Shown: piece by piece, positions 24,328 to 35,503 of the stretch | How the letters are laid out: the number at the start of each line of letters is the position of its first letter | Numbering within the stretch: the stretch's first letter is position 1 | Source of the DNA: Histoplasma ohiense | Lineage: Eukaryota > Ascomycota > Eurotiomycetes > Onygenales > Ajellomycetaceae | NCBI GenBank assembly: GCA_017607445.1 | Contig: JAEVHH010000002.1 | Span: forward strand, 6,726,001 to 6,790,000 | DNA length: 64,000 bases | Direction of reading: 5' to 3' | The notes under the pieces: model-generated | Seen by the model: the letters and a program-made list of their open reading frames with translations, nothing else | Databases searched by the model: none | What the model was told of the DNA's origin: nothing | Made by a program: the position numbers and the translations under genes

Positions 24328-24919
24328 TCATGCACCATATCAGATGGTGATTCGCCTTATACTGTTTATGTTTGGTTACATTTGATTGTTTTTATTTTTC
24401 TCTGTTTTGTGCTAACTTTTTTTTGACATGGGACTAGCACCATTTTCTATCATATCTTTCTTACTGAACATACTGAACATATTTGTCTGTTCTTGCCACT
24501 TTCTTTTTTGATTTTGTATTACTCCTTTACATGCTGTTTTTCTTTCTTTATGGTGCAAGGAGGTGACAAATAAACCATAGACATAGACGGGTGTATAAAG
24601 ACACATAAACGGAGGCATTGGGAAGAATATGTAATGGTTACATGGATTCAATTTCACTCCGATTCGCCAGTTCGTAGAAACTATATCAACCTCAAAAAGA
24701 TGATCAAAATACATACATACTGGAGGACCCGGGTTGAAAGGTATTTAGAGACAGCTAGTCCGCTTCATGATGCTACAAATACAGTAAGCCTGTTCCATCC
24801 CATAAAATCATTTAAGGGAAATGATAATGGTATACAAAAATGGCAAAGAAGAGATCCGCCCATCAAACCATCAATGGAAATGCCAAAATGCTAAAAATAA
24901 AGTTATTGTTAAGATTTGA
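24328..24919. other. Convergent 3' region
   Basis: T-rich 3' flank of the oxidase and downstream flank of the secreted-protein gene. No gene seen. Confidence 0.5.
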
Positions 24920-26455
24920 CTACCCGCTCATGAACCATTGCATCATCGCCATCACCATCATCACCACCGTCAAATTAACCCTACCACCAACCACCACCAC
25001 CACCTTCCCCGCACCGTTCACTGGCGCCATCTTCCCCACCACTGCCGTCCCCCGCCCTCCAGCTGAAAGTGTACAGCTGATCTCTGCGCAAGCAAACCCA
25101 TCCGGACAACAACCGCCGCCCGCACTAGCCGCACAACCCGTCCAACCGGCAGCACACCTCCGGCCCTCCCCACCAGGAGAGGACAGAGACACAGTAGGAT
25201 CGATTCCTATAACAATCGTGGCGCCGTTGTCATCCACGATTGTGGTCGAGGAAATTGGGGGGCAGGAGGTGGGGTTACAATCGCGGCCGGTACGACAGCA
25301 GCCGCCGTGGTAGACAGCGCTGCAGGCGTAGAAGCCCGTCGGGCAACCGGTTATGGTCGGGCGTGTGGATTGGAATGTGGTGATGGTGGTTTTGGCGTTG
25401 GAGGTTGGGCGGACGGGAGGGTTTATAGGTTCTGTAAATGTTGATGGCGGCGGTGGCGCGGGGGTTGCGGTGACGATTGTTGTTGAGATGTATATACCTA
25501 TGTCACCTTGGTCAGCCTCGAGAGAGTCGATAAAAAGTGATGGCAGGGGGTGCTGGAAGGAGAATAGAAGCGGAAATGGCATACACCCTTGATCCACACA
25601 CGAGTATCCCGGTATACAACATCCCCCACCTGGATTATCAGGGCAGGGAGTGTACCCGCTCGCACACTTAATCAAATTGTCCGAGCAGCTCTCACCAGCC
25701 CCGCAGCATCCCACATCTCCTAACCCTGTGTCTTTCACAAATATGCACTTGCTCCCCTTCCCGCAGCAGCTATTAGGCCGGTCGATGGACGTGCAAGGTT
25801 TCGTGTCAAAAGGGCATTTGAAACTTCGCTTCCCAAACATGTCGCCCCGGTCCCTCACCGTCCACTGCGACAGCGAGCGGCCAAAGAGAAGCAATGACAT
25901 TCCTCTTCCCTCATTCCCTGCCTCCCTACCTTTATCTGCCCCATCCTCATCCGTTATATTCCCATGAAGTGGGAATGGTGGATATAATGATGCTGCTGTT
26001 GAGCTATCCATCCCCGCATTGCCCAAAGTCTTCTTCACCTTATGATTGTGGCTTTTTGGGACATCTCCCCAACCACCATCTATCAGCCCTCTGATGTCCG
26101 TTCCTTCATCCCTCAGGCCCATGCGAGTAGACTGCTGTTGTTTCCGTCCTCCATTTCTAACATCACCGCCACCACCAATATTGGCATCAAAATACCAATA
26201 ATCCAACCAAAATTTCTCCCCCTCGTCGTCAGTCATTCTCCTCACGCCTATCGGCGACTGGCCCGCCAGTTGTCTCTGGATTTCCACATCGCGCTGCACT
26301 AGGCTTTCCCGTGCGACGTCGACATCGGATATGCTACTATTCTTGGCGATATCCGTTGCGGCATTTGTGGGTGGTGTTAGCAGTAGTTGTAAGGCGGGGG
26401 AGAGGAGCAGGGTGAGGAAATGGTAGGAGGGACAGGGCGTAGGGAAGAGTCGCAT
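24920..26455 (-). CDS. Secreted, probably GPI-anchored protein with repeated CC-modules
   Basis: A single open frame of 511 aa. It starts with a hydrophobic signal (FLTLLLSPALQLLLTPP) and ends in a hydrophobic segment (LTVVMMVMAMMQWFM), fitting a GPI-anchor signal. The first 210 residues are hydrophilic. A cysteine array follows (C214, C221, C230/231, C237, C250/251, C257). Three 28-residue modules with identical spacing then start at C264, C371 and C434: C-x2-G-aromatic-x2-C-x5-GG-CC-x2-G-x2-C-x4-C. Thr/Pro-rich linkers join them, as in cell-wall proteins. A cryptic intron may lie around residues 290-318 (MPFPLLFSFQHP... is unlike the rest), but I could not find in-phase sites. Cell-surface location is inferred; the function is unknown. 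Confidence 0.8.
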   Translation of the reverse strand: MRLFPTPCPSYHFLTLLLSPALQLLLTPPTNAATDIAKNSSISDVDVARESLVQRDVEIQRQLAGQSPIGVRRMTDDEGEKFWLDYWYFDANIGGGGDVRNGGRKQQQSTRMGLRDEGTDIRGLIDGGWGDVPKSHNHKVKKTLGNAGMDSSTAASLYPPFPLHGNITDEDGADKGREAGNEGRGMSLLLFGRSLSQWTVRDRGDMFGKRSFKCPFDTKPCTSIDRPNSCCGKGSKCIFVKDTGLGDVGCCGAGESCSDNLIKCASGYTPCPDNPGGGCCIPGYSCVDQGCMPFPLLFSFQHPLPSLFIDSLEADQGDIGIYISTTIVTATPAPPPPSTFTEPINPPVRPTSNAKTTITTFQSTRPTITGCPTGFYACSAVYHGGCCRTGRDCNPTSCPPISSTTIVDDNGATIVIGIDPTVSLSSPGGEGRRCAAGWTGCAASAGGGCCPDGFACAEISCTLSAGGRGTAVVGKMAPVNGAGKVVVVVGGRVNLTVVMMVMAMMQWFMSG

Positions 26456-28196
26456 CAGGCGCTTGTGACTGGATAGACGGTTAGCTCAGCCCTGCGGGTT
26501 GGGTGAGGGTGAGCTACGAGAGGAGCAGGAGAGGTGCTGAGTGGGCTAGGAATAATTAATTAATTACTTTATATGATGCGGGATAAAGGAACGAGAGAAT
26601 CAAACAAAAAATGAGATGCCTTGGAAGAAGATATGTACGGTGTAGTTTTACATGTGCTAGCAATACAATAGATACATTTATGAACTTAAATCCGGGTGGT
26701 CTCGTGGACGCTGTTCCCCGCAAATGGTCAGAATGGGCGTTGATGTTGGTGAGACATGGTTGGGTGAGGATGTTGTCTTTGTACACATTTCCGTACAGTC
26801 ATGCAGTTAGGAGCAGAGGATATTGTTGGTTGGAAAGTTGGCAGTTGGAATAATAGATGATGATGATATCTTGATTTCCAGTTGGTCTGGCGCTGCTGTT
26901 CGAGATCGACTGGAAAATAGCTAGGGGATTTATAAATATAAAACCCAACGAATCTTCTCTGTAGAGCCGACGCTGACTACGTCCAATTTGGCCTAAGCCA
27001 CCCACTGAATACTACTTTGCAAACAAGAGTAAAATCAAATCAAATAAAAGGAAGTTAATTCGGTCATTTATCGTGGTAAATGAAATGGAGTCCATCATCA
27101 GATTTCATCCAAATCACCCAGTCACCTCTTGTATCAAAATTTACCTAACCACCAAGACAATACTCCGTAGGTATCCAGCCAAGCAAAAGCCGGACCAGCC
27201 AGCTCTTGTGTTGTCCCATGAAGATAGTGTTTCTCATTCACGTCCAGAATATATTTCAACATAAAGAAAAGAAAAAAAAAACGCCAGACGAGGAAGATGA
27301 AGAGGGAAATATTACCTGGGAAGTTGGGGGTGTGTATGCATGAATGGAAGACAAAAGGAACAAAAAAATATAAGGACGTGGTTCGGCGGGGTATCGATAG
27401 CAACACACAAAAAAGGGCGAGAAAGAATAGGAACAGGTAAAAAGATGCACCCTGTATCCAAGTAAAGAAAAATCCCGATAGAAATAAAAGATAAAAAGGT
27501 CATGTGAAAATATATGGGAACGGAGGGGCCTGGACAAGAAAAGAAATGAAAAAAGAAGACCAACTACCAAAAGCTTCCCACGATAACAACTGCTTGCAGC
27601 AACGAACAAAGTGAAGAAACGAGCAAGAAGTTCATGTAAAGTCACAGCATTATGACACGGTGTTTAGAAACTCTCTGGTGAGTACGACCGGGGGTATCAG
27701 GAATTCAATTAGCATTAACATCAAAACAGACAGACCAAAAAGAATCCATATTGAAATAAAAGAAAATTGAAAACTTTGAAGGGGTAAAATAGAGAGCAAA
27801 AAAGTATAAAAGTATAAAATATACCCAGACACGGTAACCGATCAGCTTTATCCATGGGCAAAATAACGTACTCAAAAGCTAAAACGTCCTACTTCCAAAG
27901 GAAGTAACAGCGAGCGGAGCATTGTAGGTTGGGGTGGAGAGGAGGATAGAAGCAAAGGGGGGTGTGGGATGTGGTGAAGCTGGGACATTTGGTGAGGTGG
28001 GAGATTTTCCCATACTTAGTTGGTGAATATGGACGTGAGCCATGATGAGCGTTTGCGTTCGGAAACTAAGTATGTCCCCGCAACGGTGCAAAAATGTTAG
28101 ATCAAAAACCCAAAAACCCAAAAACCCAAAAACCTAAAGCTGCCCTGTCCTATGTTGAAATCTATTTATATATGTATAAATGAGAATGCCGCTGCT
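26456..28196. other. Intergenic 1.7 kb
   Basis: Lies between the start of the secreted-protein gene and the stop of BUD6. Contains a TACTCCGTA copy at 27161-27169, long A-rich stretches and an AAAAACCC tandem repeat. Only T/F-rich spurious ORFs are present. Confidence 0.5.
28103..28134. repeat. Tandem 8-mer CAAAAACC, about four copies
   Basis: Near-perfect 8-bp period just downstream of the BUD6 stop. Confidence 0.85.
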
Positions 28197-31100
28197 CTAC
28201 ATACCAGGAGCAGTTGGAGAAGATTGTGTTTTTGCAAGCTCATCTTTTGCAGGGGAAAGGGGACTGCCACGGCTAGAAATAGAATCACGGCCGGCGATTC
28301 CTTCTCCAGTTGATGATGAGTTGGCACGCTTTTCCCCTGATCCCGCCGTTTCAGGTGACTTGGAAATCTCCTCAGGCAGGTTGTCATCAGGGGAAGGAAG
28401 GCTTGCTGCTGCTGCGGTTGTCGTCGCGGTGTTCTGTTCCGGTCCAGGGACAATACCATTCATGCGCTCCCATACCTCCTTGCGTATCCGCTCATCTTTT
28501 GCCTTCCGCATCCGTTCGATCTCCTCGAATCCACCACTCTTCTTCAGCTTTCCCTCTTCAACAAATTTGCCTAACTCCTTTTGGAGCGGGCCGATCCGGC
28601 GACTTTCCAGCTCCTTCTCTCTTGCTTTCTCAGCACGTTCTATGGCTTCCAGACGATTTTCGTGATTAGGTTGCAGCGCTCTTACTTCTCCTAGGAGGTG
28701 GTCCTTGGCTTTCATGGGGTCAAACGGCTCATCGACTGGGAAATTGCGGGATACGTTTCTCAACCCGTTGGGTCCAGGGGTCGCGTTCGAAGCCGAGTGG
28801 AGACTCTGTTGTTTCGTGGCCTGCTCCACAAGGGCAAATGTCTGGGTTGCCTTGTCGAGATCGTCCTCAAGGTCAATCACTAGATCTTCTTGCATTGTGA
28901 GTTGATCCCTCTCTTCACACACAAGCTGTAACTCCTTCTCCCATATCTTAGTCCATATTGGTTTTTCTCGTTTAAGGAATTCCTTCATTTTGTTCAATTC
29001 CTTCGATACTGCACCGATATCCCGGCCTACAGCTTCCAATTGTCTTGGTAGGGGCCGGACACCACGAGTGACAACATCCTTCCGAAGATCCTCAACGAGA
29101 TCTTGAAGATCGTCGACACGAGCGACGATCCTTTCAGATTCGTCAGCAAGCTCTTTCTTCCCTGCATTCACACGAGCACGGCCTGCATCACCCTCAAACG
29201 ACGGCACAGTCAGTTCATTCGCTGCATGCTTAACAGAACCTGCCTTGGATCGGATGGAGCCCATAGAGTTTGATACATCTGCCGCGAAACTCGTATAAGT
29301 CTGACGTAGCACGGCAAGATCACGACGAATACCCTGAAGTTCTGAAATATGGTTTCCGCCACCTGCAATTGGACCGTTGGATGTAACGATAGATTTGGAG
29401 ACATCTGCCGGAGGCGGGGCTGCAGCAAGGCGAGAAATTTCTTTCGAAGCTTCTAATTGACGGTCAGTTAACCGTTGGATAGACGCTCCCTGTCCATCAA
29501 CAATTTCACGGACGCCTTCTATCAGACGACGGAGACCCCCAACTCCATCGTCGAAGTGCTTCTTCACCTCGTCAAGTGGCTCAACATTCAACACGAGGAC
29601 TGATCGATCTTTTACGTCGTTCAGATCTTCCAGTTCATGCCGAACGCCAGAGACAGGATCCTGGAGATAAATCTCTGGCAAATCTGCACCATTGTTATGG
29701 GTATTCCATGCGAATTTTTCGATAAACGCCAATTGTAATCGGCCAAGAGTTAACTCAGAATAGCCCTCTGACAAGACGTATTTCTTAATCTTACTTCTGT
29801 ACTGTAAGAAGAGCGTTATTTCTTTGGTTGGAGGGGGAGATGACTCTGGAGTAAACTGGCTAACTTGCGAGTTGTCAGAGCTTGTAGATGAGGTTTTAGC
29901 ATGTTGGGTCCCGTTCGCAGGTGAAGATTGCTGTTCCGTGCCCTTTTTCGACGAGCTCTCGAATGTCTCTGAACCCGAATCCCGCTCTGAAATATGGGGC
30001 AGAGCGGGCAGAGAGCCACTAGCAGGTGGCATATCTCTCGACTCAAAACGGCGCGGGGAGCCAAGCTTGTCAGTTGAGGTTTTCGGCAGCGGACCATCGT
30101 CTTCAGTCGATCCCACTGACGTGTCGACGTGAGGTTTCTTCGCTGGTCCCCTGCGCTCGGGTGAATTGGTTTGGCCAGGGGATGATTCGACAGTCCGATT
30201 ATTTGAGCGCTGTCTGTTGTGAAGATATGATCCACGGAGGCGCACTGCATTCATTGATTCGCGAACATCGCGGCCTCGATTCGGAACCGGGGAATTCTGC
30301 GAAGGAGGAATAACTGGAACACCATTAGGAGATGGACCAAGGTGTTTTTGTATTTGATAGGCAGAGAATCTCCTCGACGCTCGTCGTTCCAGTTCACCAC
30401 TTCTTTGTAACATCCCAATGGCGTCGTCTTGTTTAGAGATTGGAGGTGTGGGAGGCGGGGGATGAGGGAAATTATGCGCAGAGAAATTGGAAGCATTGCC
30501 GTAGCGAGATCCGTTCATGCTTTGGTCAGGGTATGGGGACACAACAGGAATATTCTGCATAGCAGTACTTGATAGTGACGAATTCGAAGAAACACCTGAC
30601 TTTGACTGGTCTCTCTTCGATGCTTCCCTTTCGGCAAAGGATGGTCCATGGCGGTCATTAGACCAGGTGGCAGAAGAGCTGTTTCTGGTAAATCCCGTAT
30701 CTCCATAGCTTGTCATTGTATTAGCTTGGCGAGATACCTCTTGTTGTCGTTTCGGTGTGGACTGCGGTAACGATGGAGCTTCATCCGCGATCTGATTTAG
30801 ACTATTGTCCCCACTTCCCACGCTGCCAGCGCTACCATGTCGTGTTGTCGCGGGCAATCCATCTTTCATCTGCCTCGACCGCAACTTAGCCTGTTTTTTC
30901 TTGAGACCCTGGAGTAAATTGATAATGATATCCCGTATGCGCGGTAGATACCGATCGAGGCTCTCCGGAGATGCATCTTGACTAAGGGTGTCTTCCAAAA
31001 TGGTCCGGAGGAGATCGGGCACGGGGCCCAAGTCTGCTGTGTCGACCCCAATAGCTCCAAAAGCCCTGCAGGCCAAGTTGAACTCGTATCCCAAACGGAC

Positions 31101-31787
31101 ATAAACGTCCGAAACCTCGCTCTCCGTCGCACGTTGTCGTGACCATTGTGTAAGGGTCTCTAATAGCTGCTTTGTCGCGACGAGAAGATGGGTAACGCTC
31201 TTTTCAATCTGTGAGAGTTGCTTGTCGGGCTGCTGCTATCAATGAAAGAAGAAAACTCGTTAGCATATGGATATCACGATGGAGAAGTATCCAACATTAA
31301 AACGCAGATATGATGTAAACTGCATAGCGCACAGCAGCGAATAATGAGGAAATGAAAACGTATAAATATAGCATACCGCATTTCGACTTGAAGAAGAGGA
31401 CTTGGCTGATCCGGAGGACACTCTCGTTTCCACAGGTTGCTGACTCGTGTTTCCACCACCACCACCACCAGTAGTCGTGAGGGATGTTGAAATCATTTGC
31501 TGAACCACGGGAGAACGGGCACGATCAAAAGCCGGAGAACGTACATGGCGAGTTCTTGACTGGGAGGATGACGAAGAAGAGTCCATATCTCTCGAAAACG
31601 GCGGAAACACTCGACGGGTGCAGGATGAAGGTGATGTGATTTTGGTGATTTTTCTAATGTGGTTGGGCTGGGGATTGGAAGGAGTGGAGGCGCTGATACC
31701 TATTACGGGGCTGGTACGACTGTTACGACTGTTACGCCGTTGCAGTTCGACTGGTGTCGTCTGGCGGGAGGCGGGTTGGCTGGTCAT
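28197..31787 (-). CDS. BUD6: Actin-interacting polarity protein Bud6/Aip3
   Basis: Exons (reading order) 31377-31787 and 28197-31235 encode 1149 aa. Exon 2 opens with QQPDKQLSQIEKSVTHLLVA and continues into TQWSRQRATESEVSDVYVRLGYEFNLACRAF and PDLLRTILEDTLSQDASPESL, the conserved Bud6 N-terminal domain. A disordered middle follows. The AIP3 domain (about residues 600-1050) begins near EITLFLQYRSKIKKYVL and is helical with coiled-coil heptads. In yeasts Bud6 binds actin monomers and stimulates formins at the tip and septum. The Met at 31785-31787 is the first in frame. The intron (31236-31376) has GTATGC and GATAG ends with a GCTAAC branch site. Confidence 0.93.
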
Positions 31788-34379
31788 CCGTTAGCCTGCA
31801 TTCAATACGCAATCACAGGTTCATATTGGCGGACTCATGTCATGTGATGTTGTATTGAAACCACCACCAATCAGATTAAACCAGCGGAGAGCTATTTTCA
31901 CATGTCAACCAAGTTGGACGTCAACGAGTGGGAGAGGACAAGTTTTGTACCCATGAATAATTGCTATTGCACCCAAAACATTAAGTCACAATGTCTCTCT
32001 CAAATGATGTCTTGAACTAAAAATCTCAGTCTGGAGCGAAAGCCGGATTTTGGTAACTGAGGTATGTACTGTACATACTACAGAGTATGGAGTACTAACC
32101 CGTGGCTGTGAGCAATGAAATAATTCCAATCTAAAGCAAACACCTCTTCTCCTGACCTCTCTACATGCAGTCAATTAGATGAGATGATAGAAATATGATT
32201 TTCGCAGTGCAGTTTTCAATGATGTAGTTTTCTAAATATCTGTGGATCTCTTGGGTTGGGCTGTTATAATTGAACAGAAAGTTGTTTCTTTTTTGGGATG
32301 GGTACAGTTCACTAAATACTAGATTGGGTATTTTTATGAGGCATACTGTCCATGTACTGTACCTCAGTAAAGTATGTATAAACCTTTGATATTATATTCC
32401 TCTCTCCTTTTACCTCCCGTTACAAGAAATCTAAAGGAAAGAAGAGAAAGAAAGGTTCACGTATGTAAGTAACATGAGTTTGTTTAGTTGTTGGGCTTCA
32501 TTGTCTCCTTTGTTTCAGTGATTCCTTGCATACTATTCTTTGGTTACGAAATGATTCAGTGCTATAATGATAGAACAAGAGAAGATTTTATTTCATTGAT
32601 AATGGGAGTAAATATGCTGTATGGGTAAGCAGGTAGGAAATTTATGATGAAATTTCTATCAAACGGCATTCTAGTGCTCTGATTTGTCCAGAGGTAGTGG
32701 GAAATCTACATTTAGGCTAAACACCTTCTCAGATTTGGTCAAAATGGCTGGCATCAAATAAACTTACCAGAAACCTCTTCAAATAACAACTCCAGCTGCC
32801 CGTCGCTGAGAGCCACTGCATGGCCCATGCCAAGAGTCTGCATTTACCTGCCTCATTGTTAGGGATATGGTGAGGCGAGGCGATTGAGATGTTGTCATGC
32901 AAACAAGGAAATTTAACTGTCGGTGTTATCCACATGATCTGCACACCAGCCCATATCCAAAATAGATACCTACTACCTACCTACCTATGACTTTGAGTTT
33001 TGTTTATCCCAATGGAGTGTTTCTTGATGAAAACTCCCGGGAACTCTGTTAACTACCTACTTCTGTAGGTACCTCCCATGCTGAGTATAGAATAAACAAC
33101 TCACTGGCTCACCAAGCAACACGATTCTCTGTAGTTAGAACAGTGGATTGAACGCACCGGTGTAGCATAGGGAAGAGAAGGTCTGTGTTCTAAGTATGTA
33201 TAAAGCCGGCCGATAATTGAGTTTCCCCGTGCAAAATATAGCAGCCCCGGTTTTGTTTTCACTGAAAACAAAGCATCTACTGCGTACAACGTTTCCGTTA
33301 AAAAAAAGAAGGGCGGAGGAAAAAGAAGGAAGAAAAGAAGGCTACCTAGCCTGCAGAGCTAAAGCGTCCTGGCATGCTAGTGCTTGCATTTCCGCTGCAA
33401 TGCGAATGCAGCGCTCGGTTGGGATGAATCGATGAGGGAACGGAACGGTGTGCTGGCTGAAGAGAATTTCACCTTGGGAGCATACAGGGTTCTGGTGTCT
33501 GAATAGTGATTTATCATTTATTATTGGTATTGATTCTGTGTCCATCTGCAAACTGTGTTGCAGATTTGATCAACAAAAAGAAAGAAAAAAGAAAAAAGAA
33601 AAAAGAAAAAAGAAAAAAGGTTGCCTTGGAGAAAGTGAGTTGGGTTCTTTCGTTATTATTTACGGTATGGTAAGGATTGTCGAGCTGCTCTTGTAGCTAG
33701 AAAACAAGAGCAAGGGTTTGTATATGGGCAAGCTTTTTCTTCTCTGGGAGCACACTTTGACGGTGGAGAACGATGGTGGCGCGCACATGGGCAAGAAAGA
33801 TTTCATGGAGCAATGATCATGAAATCCCTTTGTGTACCCGTCAAAGCGCTGCCAGTGTTGTTGATGAGCGAGAGAGAAGCGTGTTGTCATTGATTGGCTA
33901 AGATGAGGACAATGGCATTCTTTGAAGGGACTGACGAATTGAAAACATTTTCATAGTGATCATAAATTGCCTGTGCGTTTTTTATATCTTCATCTGGTAA
34001 AAATGATATCTCTGAAATTGACCAAAGGAGCCCTGGAGGCTGTATTCTGTACTATGATATAAGTTACCGATACTGGGGAACGGACAGCCATTCCTGATCT
34101 AGCTAGAGGATGGACAAATCCGCGCTGGGCCATGCCTCAAAGCGGCAAGGTGGGTCCGGCTGTAGACGATAATTGGCGGATCGATTTGAGTTGAAACGAG
34201 GCAAGCACCCAAAAATACGGCTCGGCAAGGAAAAGGTCAGGAATATCGCTCTTCATTTTGACACATTCTGCCAATTGTTACCGTACCATATTACCATGCC
34301 GCGCCTGCTCCTCGCTGGTCGCTGGCATCTTCCCGTCCTGGCCCCGTATCCCCATGTCCAAACGCATCCTGGTATTTTC
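31788..34379. other. Long divergent intergenic region, BUD6 / PBP1
   Basis: About 3.1 kb separates the two starts (up to 34910). It includes GTAC-rich inverted segments (32055-32100, 32345-32380), a CTAC/CTAC run near 32972-32990 and a GAAAAAA repeat. No protein gene or tRNA is supported. It may hold long 5' UTRs or non-coding transcripts, which I cannot establish. Confidence 0.4.
33571..33619. repeat. Tandem GAAAAAA repeat, about five copies
   Basis: A 7-bp period purine tract within the BUD6-PBP1 intergenic region. Confidence 0.85.
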
Positions 34380-34910
34380 ATCCTTCGCGATCTCCCTCCA
34401 GCCTCTTTCTCTCAACCTTCCAACTCCTCCAAACTATCTCCCTCTCCTCTTCTTCATCTTCTTTTTCTTCTCTTCTGTCTCACTATTCTCCTTTCCTCCT
34501 TGCCCCTTGGCCCCCCTCCCATTGAGCTTGAGCTTTCTTTTTTTCTTCCCTTTCCCTCCCTGGTCCCCAGCCCCCCCAGCTCGAGCTATTTTTTTTTTCG
34601 TCCATTTCTGCTGCTTCTTCTCCGTTTGTCATATTTCACCCACTCCATCTTTAAACAACTTGAGGCGGTGTGGGCTTTCTGGGGCTTTGCTTTGGCTTTC
34701 GCTGTGGCTCTGGCTCTGGCTTTGGCTTCTGGCTCTGGGCATTCCAAGGTTCCTTCTCCCAGCCTGGCTGGTCCCTGGAAGTGTTCACGGGTATTGCTTC
34801 TGCTGTTACTACATCTTTGAACTAAACCTAGGTTACATACTCCGTACCTAGGTGCAGAAATCTTAGGGCGGTAACTGAACTCTTGGACTCAACCCCAAAT
34901 TTCTCCAACC
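34380..34910 (+). promoter_or_regulatory. Pyrimidine-rich promoter/leader of PBP1
   Basis: A long C/T tract (about 34380-34640) is followed by imperfect GGCTCT/GGCTTT hexamers (34680-34740) and a TACTCCGTA motif (34838-34846) set in CCTAGG-containing flanks. C/T tracts before the start are common in strongly expressed fungal genes. The promoter role is inferred from position. Confidence 0.4.
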
Positions 34911-35469
34911 ATGACATCCACCATCAACTCCATGTCGTCTGTCAACGGAGCCTCAGGCAACCCCCTCAGCAATTCCGTGCCGCAGAATCCCTCCGCTGCT
35001 GCCAGCGATCATAACAACAGCAACAACGACAGCAACAACAGCAGACCAGCCATGCGCTCGAGTTCCACGATCAAGACCAGCACTGATGGAAATCGACGGC
35101 AGGCGGGCAGCCCTGTCGACGGTGCTCAGAGGTATGTCGTCGTCTCCTTGTCGTCCGTCGCCGGGACCGCGCCTTCCTATTTCATATGCCATACGCCATT
35201 TGCCATATCCCCTCTCCTTCCCCCTTTGTCTTGGGTGTCGTGTTACTGTTCTTGGGCGTGGTAGGAGCGAAGGAGGCTCCGACCGACGTTGAGCCGCCTC
35301 GTGCGTGCCTTCCAAACTTGGCCAGCTTCTTCACGCCCTCACGCTTAACACTCACTCCCACTCCTCCCTCTCCTCCCTCTCCGCCTTCCACAATACTGTT
35401 TTCTTCTCCTTCCACACTCACACACCCTCAAACCCTGCCACATGCACATACCCACTGTCGCTCATATGC

Positions 35470-35503
<34 letters not shown>

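Noticed and set aside
27256..27645. 129-codon minus-strand ORF rich in F, L, S
   Set aside because: Produced by A-rich plus-strand sequence; no domain, no credible splice partner.
34173..34851. Two overlapping ORFs of about 200 codons
   Set aside because: Their residues (runs of L, F, S, P) follow from the C/T tract and the GGCTTT repeats; no conserved motif.
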